A stretch of 64,000 nt of DNA from Pseudobacteriovorax antillogorgiicola. GTDB lineage: Bacteria; Bdellovibrionota_B; Oligoflexia; Oligoflexales; Oligoflexaceae. The translations under genes were made by a program, and so were the position numbers. Positions 25,962 to 33,976 of the stretch are shown piece by piece; position 1 is the stretch's first letter; the number at the start of each line of letters is the position of its first letter. The stretch covers positions 330,868 to 394,867 of the forward strand of contig NZ_FWZT01000004.1 of the NCBI RefSeq assembly GCF_900177345.1. Reading direction: 5' to 3'. The notes under the pieces are model-generated. The model saw only the letters and a list, made by a program, of their open reading frames with translations, did no database searches and was not told where the DNA came from.

Positions 25962-26828
25962 TTACTGCGCTGCGTCTTTCATGTGCTCCTGATAAGACTC
26001 GCGAATCGATATCTCGAAGAACTGCATGAATTCATCTCTCTGGCCATCTTCAACATTACCACCACCACGATCATTCATAACCATATTCACAAGATTGAAG
26101 CCATAGACCATGTTTGGGTTCTGCGGGTCTGTTAGAAATGCTTTAAGAACAACTGATCTTTTGAATTGTTCAGTAACCTCGACTTGGGTTCGTGCAGCTA
26201 AGAAGAAGTTAAAATTGTCAGGAAATAGCTGATAGACTTTAAGGTCATGGAGAGATGTGTCATTGAATTTCACATCCCGGCGCTCGTTATTGACATCGAT
26301 GAACTGCTGGACGAGGAAAGCTGAGTTCGAGTCACCTAAATTTTTTGGTGGTTCCATAAAGGCATTTTGGATCTTAAGAACACTACCATTGTAGGGTAGG
26401 ACTGCAATAGGCTCTTCTTTGATGACGGTTTTAACAATATCCTTCGTCATCTTAATCCCATAATAAAACTTTACCTGCATCTCATCGTTGTTAAGGTCGT
26501 CTCGATCGAGATTCCTAATGAAGTTGTCAACGTTTCCGCTACCTTGATATGGGTTGTCCATCATCCTCTGAAGATCTTCTGATGGAAGGCCGTTAGGGCA
26601 AAGTATGGCAACCTCATTGGCAAAGTCTTGTTTGGTCTTGTTCAAAAGTTCGGTAAGACCCATACACAGGTTTTCTAAACTTGGTTGAATGGATGCTGAA
26701 GATATTACCGCCTTGGCTGCGAATTGAGCCCCTTTAGATTTTGTGCGATTTGCTTCTTGGGTATTCGACTTCGCCGTACAAGAAATGCTGGCGAAGGTCA
26801 TTAGACCAACGACAAGGTGTTGTTTCAT
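25962..26828 (-). CDS. Putative lipoprotein, unknown function
   Basis: 288 residues. Signal peptide with lipobox SISC (Cys17), then a basic/polar linker. The mature part is mixed alpha/beta with Cys pairs at about 54 and 75 (NLCMGL, AILCPNG). No enzyme motif or family recognised. The plus-strand gene at 28448 also encodes an exported protein with an LCLAL...C pattern after its N-terminal linker, which may indicate distant relation but is weak. Flanked by intergenic regions of about 350 bp on both sides, so monocistronic. Confidence 0.7.
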   Translation of the reverse strand: MKQHLVVGLMTFASISCTAKSNTQEANRTKSKGAQFAAKAVISSASIQPSLENLCMGLTELLNKTKQDFANEVAILCPNGLPSEDLQRMMDNPYQGSGNVDNFIRNLDRDDLNNDEMQVKFYYGIKMTKDIVKTVIKEEPIAVLPYNGSVLKIQNAFMEPPKNLGDSNSAFLVQQFIDVNNERRDVKFNDTSLHDLKVYQLFPDNFNFFLAARTQVEVTEQFKRSVVLKAFLTDPQNPNMVYGFNLVNMVMNDRGGGNVEDGQRDEFMQFFEISIRESYQEHMKDAAQ

Positions 26829-27195
26829 GGCTACCTCTCTTGTTAGTTTTGCTCAATTGGAATCAGGTCACCAAGGGATTCCCAAGAGTGCTTGATTAGA
26901 ACTAATAGTTGAGGAGAAGCAAACTTAGGGCCAAAGTATAAGGTCACAAATATTTGCTACTTAGCCCATTCCGGATGTCTGTCTATTGATCGGCTACCAT
27001 TGTTAGATTGTCTGTAAATTATGAATATTATTGTTTGAAATGTGGTTGGGCGTCGCTTATTTCTTTCTATTGCGGATTATAGATGGTGTGAGGGTCTATG
27101 AGGGCGCGGACACTATGGGACCCACCATCTGCTCGCGAAAGAAGGTTCTACAATTGATCTGTAATGTGCTGATTTTCAATCTTTTATGTCAGTGA
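26829..27195. other. Intergenic region, nothing recognised
   Basis: 367 bp between two minus-strand lipoprotein genes, AT-rich around 26940-27060. It should contain the promoter of the gene at 25962-26828. No small gene, RNA or strong inverted repeat seen. Confidence 0.45.
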
Positions 27196-28047
27196 TTAGT
27201 CGCTAGGGAAGGAAAAATCTTCTACTGAAAGAGTTAATGTCAAATCGCCTACCAGGTTGCTGATTCCTTCCGCATCTTCTCCAAGAAAGACAAGGGGATT
27301 TGTTGTTATTGATATTTGGGGAATCATCAAGGGGCTAGTACTCCACCACCACTCGATTTTTTGAAATATGATTCCTTCTAGAACAGCTTCAGGGCTAAAG
27401 CCTGTACTGGTTATCTGCCAATTAATAACATGGGGAAGTGCTTCCTGAGGAGTATCAAATGAAAAATCAGCTTGATTGACTTCGACCTCGAAGACTCCAC
27501 GGGAGCTTTGGATGTTTTCGAGTTCATCTGTCCACTCCATAGTAGATTCTATTTGATTGTAGTATCCCGCATATTTTTCCGCTTTTACGATTAACGGGCC
27601 TAGAAGTACGGGGCGTGGCGGGTTATAGCTCACACTCCCAGCCTGACCAATGTATAGCATATCGCCATCATGGCTCAAACCTTCGAGAAGGTTTCCGTCA
27701 GTATCTTCCTCGGTGCTCAAACTACTCCCCAGTAGGTCGCTATTTAGAATCCGAGAGAAATCGAAGCTTAACCCCAGGCAGTCTAGCTGAGACGTTTCAA
27801 AGTTTAGATCGATATTAGACAAAATCTGAAGCCGCACTTTGCCAGTGCAGTAATTTCCACCGTCTTGATCGGAGAGTGTTAGGTCATAGCTGGCATCGGC
27901 AATGAGTTTGATCCTTTCAGAAATTTCAAAATCAGGAGTTGCACCAGATGCATTGGATCGTTGCTCTGTATTTTCAGAAATAAAGTTACGTTCGCTTTCG
28001 CAAGCTAGAAACAGTAGTGCCAATACAGTTAGGACTATATAGTTCAT
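27196..28047 (-). CDS. Putative lipoprotein, paralogue of the one at 30632-31543
   Basis: 283 residues from ATG 28047, preferred over an upstream TTG at 28062 because a GAGGG site is spaced correctly before it. Lipobox LFLAC (Cys about 16). The mature domain is beta-rich. Segments LDCLGLSFDFSRILNSD and SYNPPRPVLLGPL match LNCLGIDLSGLINSE and SYDPPRPVFIKPF of the 30632 protein at equivalent positions, so they are diverged paralogues. Function unknown; the shape recalls periplasmic proteins paired with barrels. Confidence 0.75.
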   Translation of the reverse strand: MNYIVLTVLALLFLACESERNFISENTEQRSNASGATPDFEISERIKLIADASYDLTLSDQDGGNYCTGKVRLQILSNIDLNFETSQLDCLGLSFDFSRILNSDLLGSSLSTEEDTDGNLLEGLSHDGDMLYIGQAGSVSYNPPRPVLLGPLIVKAEKYAGYYNQIESTMEWTDELENIQSSRGVFEVEVNQADFSFDTPQEALPHVINWQITSTGFSPEAVLEGIIFQKIEWWWSTSPLMIPQISITTNPLVFLGEDAEGISNLVGDLTLTLSVEDFSFPSD

Positions 28048-28447
28048 TGAGACCCTCAGCAAAGTTTGACTTTAAGAATGCAAGAACCGCTACCATAAAT
28101 TTAGCCACGATTTCTAAGGTGTTCTGTACAGATGCCGTGGCACTTAGAAATCGTTGCCATGAATTAACCAGCTGAAAGTATTTTTTTAATCTTTTACTCT
28201 CTGGGATCGTAACATGTCGGGCTGGATTTGTTCGAAGCTGAAGGTCGCATAAGTTCATAAGTTCCGCTGCTTATCCAAAAAATTATTTTGGATGAGAGTC
28301 TCAATTTTGTGACCTAATTTTGAGAGAATTATGAGTTTTAACAATAAAACCAATTACCCTTCCCGCTTTTCTGTTCATCACATTCTTAAGGAATGCCTCT
28401 TGCACCAGTGTTGTAAGAATATTTAGACCAGATGCGGAATTGCTGTT
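28048..28447. other. Divergent intergenic region
   Basis: About 400 bp between divergent genes for related envelope proteins. A minus-strand 90-codon frame at 27986-28258 overlaps the lipoprotein signal peptide and is not supported. Both promoters should lie here. Confidence 0.5.
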
Positions 28448-29293
28448 ATGTATAACTATACTATGCTTGGTATTATTATCGGCCTTCAGATGTCATGCGG
28501 AGCGCCAACTCGAACTGCTAGCTCTGTAGGAGAAATGTTAGCTGAGCCTCGCACCCTCAATGAAAAAGTAAAAAGTCTTTGCTTGGCTTTAGAGGCAAGA
28601 GGAGACGATCTTTCGCAATCCATCAGCGATAGCCGTTGCGATGACTCTGGTCTTTATGCCACTGATTATCAATCTGGACAAACGGTTAGGTTCAAAGGCT
28701 CGGATCCCATTGTTCAAGAAGAGACGATGCAGCTTGCATCCCGTGGTCAGGTCTGGCTAGGGACGAGTTTAATAGGTTTCTTCGGGCGAATTTTGAAAGA
28801 CTTGAATAATAACAGCGTAGAGAGTGTTTCCGGAATTCAAGCCGGTGATTCCCTAGACTTTGGTGAAACTCAATCACTTAACAACTTGGTAGAGGTCAAT
28901 ATAAGCTTTCTATCGATACCTGAAGTTGATTTTGACGACCTACTCATTGACTTCGAACTGGCAATTGATATCAAAGGCATTATCGATGTGGATATGGATA
29001 TCAAAATAACCGTTGGCATTTTTGATCGAAGGATTGTTGCGATTGTTAATACCACTCGATCATCTGAAGAGTCAGCATTCAAGGATCTAGACCTTTCCTT
29101 CTTCCTCGTTCCCCATGCAGGGGATATTTATGTTGATGTTTATGCAGGAATTGAAATGATCAATATTGGTCTGACGGCTGTTTTGCAGGAGCAGCTCGAC
29201 CAAATTTTATCTCTCGGTCTAGAGTTTGTCTTTGATCAAGTTTTCATCGAGCCGGCAGAAGACTCAACACTCTCCTTAGAATTGAGTCAATAG
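28448..29293 (+). CDS. Putative exported protein, first gene of a three-gene envelope operon
   Basis: 281 residues with a short hydrophobic N-terminus ending IGLQMSC-G; the -3 position (Gln) is unusual for a lipobox, so lipidation is uncertain. Two further Cys follow (SLCLAL, DSRCDDSG). The mature domain is rich in beta strands and hydrophobic/acidic alternation (LLIDFELAIDIKGIIDVDMDIKITV), reminiscent of amphipathic sheets in lipid- or barrel-binding proteins. Stop is one base before the next gene's ATG, so cotranslation with the barrel gene is likely. Function unknown. Confidence 0.72.
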   Translation: MYNYTMLGIIIGLQMSCGAPTRTASSVGEMLAEPRTLNEKVKSLCLALEARGDDLSQSISDSRCDDSGLYATDYQSGQTVRFKGSDPIVQEETMQLASRGQVWLGTSLIGFFGRILKDLNNNSVESVSGIQAGDSLDFGETQSLNNLVEVNISFLSIPEVDFDDLLIDFELAIDIKGIIDVDMDIKITVGIFDRRIVAIVNTTRSSEESAFKDLDLSFFLVPHAGDIYVDVYAGIEMINIGLTAVLQEQLDQILSLGLEFVFDQVFIEPAEDSTLSLELSQ

Positions 29294-29294
29294 C

Positions 29295-30596
29295 ATGTTA
29301 GCAATGTCGATCCATAAGGCGACTCTTTTTGTAACGATAGCCCTGATCTTATATTCATCAAAGAGTGATGGCGGTGTTCTGATAGGAGATGCCGGATTAA
29401 GTCAATCAACCATTGATGGATTTAATTTGAATCCTGCTAACTTGGGTTTTTCCTCCCTCAATTACCTAGATTTTAAACTTTTGATTTACTCTGAAGATAC
29501 CCTAGCGATTCAGTATCGAGGGCTTGATCCAATCGTAAAAAAGCAGAAAGGGTCGTTTATAAATACTAAACTTAGTGCATTTCAATCGGGAACTCCCGTG
29601 AGTGCAACTCTTTCTCATCCTGAGTATAAACTTGCTTATACATTCGTTTTCGTTCCTCCAGTAGCTATTGGCTCTAGCCTAACCCTGAGGAATATTCCTT
29701 TGGTTGCTCTTGAATCTCAAAACTATGTGGATATCAAGGTAAAAAATCTAAAGTTAAATGGCTATCTTGCAGGAAAGATAGGCAAGCGATTTGGTAAATC
29801 TTTCTCTATCGGTAGTTCGATTAGGTATCTATCTCTGGCTGCTGAGGCGGACGTCATAGAGTCTGCGAGCCAGATTTCCTTTCTAAGTTTAGATCAAGAG
29901 ATCGCCATAGGTAATATATCAATGGGAATGAGATATGATTTCAGTTCGAGTTTCAGTCTGGGCTTAGTTTTCGATCTTTTTTCGATGGGTTTTACTGACA
30001 TCAAAACGGATCTGGTACCATCCCCTAGTGGTGAGACAAACTATGAACTACAGAATCCAACAGATAGCTTTGCTGTTGGTATTGAATATCGAAATAAGAG
30101 TCGGAGCCTGTGGCTTGATAGCTACTATAAAAGAGCCAAGGAGGAGGAAACCGTTTCTCTTGCGTCTGGAACGTTAAAGCCAAAAGATAACTATACAACA
30201 ATATCTTTTCGGGCCGGTCTCCAAGAAAAATTTAGTAGAAGGCTATCACTGCTATCTGGGTATCGGTATGAACCTGCGAGCGTCGGTTCAGGTGGATCGG
30301 GACCTGACAGCAAAGCTGGATTCGGAACATTTGAGATGATCCAACTAGTTGCATTTGGGAGTGATCTAACCCCCTTCCACCAGCTTTCAGTTGGTGGGCA
30401 AGTGAGACTAGGTAGGGTGAGAGTAAAGGGTAAGAAAGGCAAGAAGGCCAAAGGTAAAAGCTTCTATAGTTTTATTATAAGTAGTGGCCTAGTCTACAAG
30501 GAGGCGAGCCTAGGAGTTGATGACGAAGGCGATCAACCCGGAGCTTACTATCAGAAATCCTTTTCTGTTCCCCTTGATATTACATATAGATTTTAA
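29295..30596 (+). CDS. Outer-membrane beta-barrel protein (FadL/OmpP1-like appearance)
   Basis: 433 residues. Signal peptide of about 26 residues, then long amphipathic beta strands, GFNLNPANLGF near the start (an early NPA motif as in FadL-type barrels), repeated aromatic girdle residues, and a C-terminus ending DITYRF with terminal Phe as expected for outer-membrane insertion. A Lys/Gly-rich loop (VKGKKGKKAKGK) lies near 380. FadL-type channels carry hydrophobic compounds. It is placed between two lipoprotein genes of the same operon, which may form a complex with it; this is inference. Confidence 0.78.
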   Translation: MLAMSIHKATLFVTIALILYSSKSDGGVLIGDAGLSQSTIDGFNLNPANLGFSSLNYLDFKLLIYSEDTLAIQYRGLDPIVKKQKGSFINTKLSAFQSGTPVSATLSHPEYKLAYTFVFVPPVAIGSSLTLRNIPLVALESQNYVDIKVKNLKLNGYLAGKIGKRFGKSFSIGSSIRYLSLAAEADVIESASQISFLSLDQEIAIGNISMGMRYDFSSSFSLGLVFDLFSMGFTDIKTDLVPSPSGETNYELQNPTDSFAVGIEYRNKSRSLWLDSYYKRAKEEETVSLASGTLKPKDNYTTISFRAGLQEKFSRRLSLLSGYRYEPASVGSGGSGPDSKAGFGTFEMIQLVAFGSDLTPFHQLSVGGQVRLGRVRVKGKKGKKAKGKSFYSFIISSGLVYKEASLGVDDEGDQPGAYYQKSFSVPLDITYRF

Positions 30597-30631
30597 ATTG
30601 GTTTGATCATGTTTGCTACTGTGAGGATATT

Positions 30632-31543
30632 ATGCAATTAAAAAAACTCTTTGGCGTATGGTTTGCCATGTTTTTATGCGCTTGTGGTAATGAAGTGCTA
30701 GTTACTGAAGGCCCTACGCAACAGCAAGTAACAGGAAGGGCTCAAGGTCTTTCAACTACTTCAGAGCCAGACTTAGCAGATGATGAGGAGCCTGAGAAAA
30801 TTCAGCCTATCCCCGCTCTGACCATGGCGTATAACCTGTCAGTGACCTTTATGGACGATGTATTGAATAGACTTGGGACTGAAATCCCCACCTGCAGTGG
30901 ATCTCTTGATGTAATGTTCTTGGACAATTTTGAGCCAAGTACCAACTTGAGTTTGAACTGTCTAGGGATCGATCTTTCAGGGCTAATTAATTCTGAAACC
31001 GCGTTAAATGGTATCGATGGCCTAGGAATAGGCTTGAAGGACGTCTTATATGTAGATGGGCTGATTCGCATCTCAAAATTTATGGGGGCGAGTTATGATC
31101 CTCCGAGACCAGTATTTATCAAACCCTTTTTTCCTGATGAGGAATTTTATACTGGGTTTTCAGAACTGAGGAGTTTAACTCTAAAAACGCCCCAAGGTGA
31201 AAGCGCGCAAGGATCTTACGAGTTTTCAGTTTTGAACTTAAGTGCAGCAAAAACTGTAGAAGGGTTGGGTGAGTTGAGAAAAGTTCGTCATGTTTCATGT
31301 AATGCCCGAGGTTTTTCCGGTATTTCACCGTTCGACGGCTTTAACTTCAAACTAATGGAAGTGATGTTTCATGAAGATCCTGTGGCAATTCCAAGGCTTG
31401 ATCTAGGTTTCGCAACTGCTGATGCAATCGGTTTTGCTTTTCCACTGCTGCCAGCTGAAGTGCTCATAACACTTGATCTTGTTCGTCAAGACTTCCTCGC
31501 ACCCTTTGCAGTTTCCAGTGACCTGGTTGCCGCAGAGGAATAA
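30632..31543 (+). CDS. Putative lipoprotein, paralogue of the one at 27196-28047
   Basis: 303 residues. Lipobox FLCAC (Cys about 18), acidic linker, then a beta-rich domain sharing the LxCLGxD...INS and SYxPPRPV motifs with the 27196 gene product. It is 35 bp after the barrel gene, with a GAGGAT site at 30622-30627. Because a paralogue lies on the opposite side of the 28 kb promoter region, the cluster seems to come from duplication followed by inversion. It ends 9 bp from the convergent DUF4105 gene. Function unknown. Confidence 0.75.
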   Translation: MQLKKLFGVWFAMFLCACGNEVLVTEGPTQQQVTGRAQGLSTTSEPDLADDEEPEKIQPIPALTMAYNLSVTFMDDVLNRLGTEIPTCSGSLDVMFLDNFEPSTNLSLNCLGIDLSGLINSETALNGIDGLGIGLKDVLYVDGLIRISKFMGASYDPPRPVFIKPFFPDEEFYTGFSELRSLTLKTPQGESAQGSYEFSVLNLSAAKTVEGLGELRKVRHVSCNARGFSGISPFDGFNFKLMEVMFHEDPVAIPRLDLGFATADAIGFAFPLLPAEVLITLDLVRQDFLAPFAVSSDLVAAEE

Positions 31544-31552
31544 TTCAGAGAT

Positions 31553-33382
31553 TCAAAAGAACTTGGCTATTCCAAAACTAATGTTAGATTCATATCTACT
31601 TCGCTGTAGGGCGATTCGTATCTGTCTGGATTCGTCTAGTTCAAGCCTGGTTTCCATGCTTATGGTCGTTTTGTCGTCTCTATCAGTTGGAGAATTTCCC
31701 AAACTAAACAGTCTAAAGTGCGACTGAAAAAGGCTTCGGATTCGATGATTCCATCGGCTCAGAACTCCAAGCTTCATATATAACGGCGCTAGCCATTCCG
31801 AGCTACCATAGCTTAAGTCTGCAGAAAGAAGGCCAAAGACCGTCCATTGACCATGCCAAGCCCATGACTGGGCCTTACCAATGCCACCTGTAAAGTAGGC
31901 AGCATCATAAGCAAGGCCATCGGGGCGATAAACGCCTCCTCCGGCTTCCCAAGCCCAAGCTGTGTCAAATGCTGTATCTTCATTTAGGGCAAGAATATGG
32001 ATGAGACTAGCATCGTAATTGAAATTGCTATGATAGAAGGCCTTGATGTCCAGATAGTTCACTTGATAGTGAGGCTCAAAGCCTTTATAGGAATCTAGAA
32101 TGTCGTGAAAACCATACTTAAATCGAAACTCGGGACCCCATCGATCTCCTTGCATACTTAATCCAAGTCGAACTTTTCTAACTTTGTGTCCTAAGCTAGG
32201 ATCGTTGCTCGCAGAGCGTAGAGCCTTTGAAGGGACTGGTTGATCGATGCTAGCAACTTTAAGAAGTACCTGATTCTCGAAATCGATAATCTTCTGTTGT
32301 TCGTCCCAAGACGATATTCTTTTCTTGTAAGTAATCAAATCCAGCTGGGCATCCAGATAAGCAGGGCTTGCGATCTGATCGTTCTGCATGTTGAGTTGAT
32401 CTATCGATGCTACCAATGATCTTACTTGACTATTAGGTAGGTGCGAGATTTTGTAGAGCACTTGATCACGCAATGAGGGCTTATACTTAATACTGGTTAA
32501 TGAGATATTTTCGACGAGAATTGATACGATCTGGTGTGGAGATACAAAAACACCTGTTTTGTCAGCTAGCATCGCGTTTGGAAAGAGAACATCGATAATC
32601 TCTAGCAAAATAGAGGCACAGTTGTCATCGATGAAATAGTAGTCAATCAGCGCAGTTTGATAGAGTTCCCAAATATGTTCGATGAATAGAAGACGCTGAG
32701 GCTCAGATAAGCTAATTTCATACTCCCAAAGGCTACGATTTTCACTCAGGTTATATTCGTTAACCATCTTATAGTAGGGTTCTAGACTAAAGACTCCGTA
32801 GTAGCCTCCGACCATGCCTTTCACTATGTATAGCAGGCCGTCGTTAGGGTCGAGTGCCGCTGCAAACGATAGTCCGTAATTTAGGTAGTCATACCCTTGC
32901 TGTCGTTTCAGATTTAGTTTTATGAAAGTATGACCAAAAAGCGATGATGGATTATTTTCGTAGGCCGAGGCATAGACAAGGCTAATACTTTCTAAGGCAA
33001 GCTTTGTTCGCCAGTGTGCGATTCCCTCGCAATGTGGTTTCTTCCTGCGAATGAACTTCTCTAGGAAACGGTATCGGGCTGGGAATAGGCATATAGGATC
33101 AATATATTGACCTTTATGGCGAAGTTTCTTTCCGGAGTTCATAAATTGAATTGTAGCAGCTTTTTCCGCGACTGGATCACTATTGCCCTCTGGGTGAAAG
33201 AAGAACGATGGGTGGTCTATGGTACTTTCGTACCCAAACAACGACTTCTGATAATGCAAAAGTCTTAGCCACTGTGGGTCGAGGGCGGTGAGTCTGGAAT
33301 CGGCGAAGGCTTCTTCTGATATAAGTACCCTCAGAAGAAGCCACAAGAGATAGTTGTATCTAGAAGGCGCTAAGCTTGACAC
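31553..33382 (-). CDS. DUF4105 domain outer-membrane/periplasmic protein
   Basis: 609 residues. Signal-like N-terminus (LLWLLLRVLISEEAFA-D). Residues about 60-300 match DUF4105 (Lnb N-terminal periplasmic domain) with SLVYASAYENNPSSLFGHTFIKL, GLSFAA, GLLYIVKGMVGGYYGVF and YYFIDDNCASILLE; conserved His and Cys suggest a papain-like or amidase-like active site. The last 200 residues resemble a barrel or beta domain. The start is a GTG at 33382 overlapping the end of the upstream DUF3015 gene by 13 bases, so the pair is translationally coupled. Proposed role: envelope maintenance; not proven. Confidence 0.85.
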   Translation of the reverse strand: MSSLAPSRYNYLLWLLLRVLISEEAFADSRLTALDPQWLRLLHYQKSLFGYESTIDHPSFFFHPEGNSDPVAEKAATIQFMNSGKKLRHKGQYIDPICLFPARYRFLEKFIRRKKPHCEGIAHWRTKLALESISLVYASAYENNPSSLFGHTFIKLNLKRQQGYDYLNYGLSFAAALDPNDGLLYIVKGMVGGYYGVFSLEPYYKMVNEYNLSENRSLWEYEISLSEPQRLLFIEHIWELYQTALIDYYFIDDNCASILLEIIDVLFPNAMLADKTGVFVSPHQIVSILVENISLTSIKYKPSLRDQVLYKISHLPNSQVRSLVASIDQLNMQNDQIASPAYLDAQLDLITYKKRISSWDEQQKIIDFENQVLLKVASIDQPVPSKALRSASNDPSLGHKVRKVRLGLSMQGDRWGPEFRFKYGFHDILDSYKGFEPHYQVNYLDIKAFYHSNFNYDASLIHILALNEDTAFDTAWAWEAGGGVYRPDGLAYDAAYFTGGIGKAQSWAWHGQWTVFGLLSADLSYGSSEWLAPLYMKLGVLSRWNHRIRSLFQSHFRLFSLGNSPTDRDDKTTISMETRLELDESRQIRIALQRSRYESNISFGIAKFF

Positions 33383-33849
33383 GTTTCAACAGCTATGGGT
33401 AGTTGATTGAGAAGTCGCTCGGTGCTACCTACTACTGCCATAGGTGTATCCTGGCCATTAAAGAGTGTCGTAAAATGAGCTCTGAGGTGAGCTTTGATCC
33501 TAGGGCTGCTCAAGAAGTTACAGCCGAACGTACCTAGATAGGAATTCAGGTACTCTCCCTGACCCCGCGCAATGTCTTGCTTCAGCTGATAAAGATTGTG
33601 CTCAGCATACATGATACTTTCCTTTTCAGCTTTCACGATTGAATGCTTTGCACAGTTCGAGGTGCCTAGGGTCATCCCTAACGTTGAAATGGGGAGCAAG
33701 ACACCGTTAGTCACCCACCGAGCGGCAGATGAAAGCAAACTATTTTTTTTGAGGATGTACCAACCAGGGCCGCAGCCACTGCTACTATCAGCACCTTGGA
33801 CGGGACTGGTTAACAATGCTAGTGCCATGGCGACAAAGGCTAATTTCAC
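33370..33849 (-). CDS. DUF3015 family secreted protein
   Basis: 159 residues. Signal peptide ending VQGA-D. Mature part fits DUF3015: SGCGPGWYILKKNSLLSSAARWVTNG, then GTSNCAKHSIV and a helical region ending with FGCN and a last Cys. Four cysteines suggest two disulfides. Family members are small periplasmic or outer-membrane associated proteins of unknown role. It overlaps the DUF4105 gene by 13 bases, supporting a functional pair. Confidence 0.82.
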   Translation of the reverse strand: MKLAFVAMALALLTSPVQGADSSSGCGPGWYILKKNSLLSSAARWVTNGVLLPISTLGMTLGTSNCAKHSIVKAEKESIMYAEHNLYQLKQDIARGQGEYLNSYLGTFGCNFLSSPRIKAHLRAHFTTLFNGQDTPMAVVGSTERLLNQLPIAVETCQA

Positions 33850-33976
33850 CGCTAGCTCCTTATTAAGCTCTAATTTGTGATAATTAGCTTATAGGTTAGT
33901 GCATTTCCATGAACATGCAACCAGATAAATGCCATGATTTTTTGACCGAGAAGATCTTCTAGGTTTGCCTCCCGAT

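Noticed and set aside
27986..28258. 90-codon minus-strand frame
   Set aside because: Overlaps the signal-peptide region of the real lipoprotein gene in another frame and has no family match.
33949..33960. AGAAGATCTTCT perfect palindrome after the kinase operon as a terminator
   Set aside because: Only 12 bp with no loop room and no T-run in the right direction; could be an operator but there is no further support.
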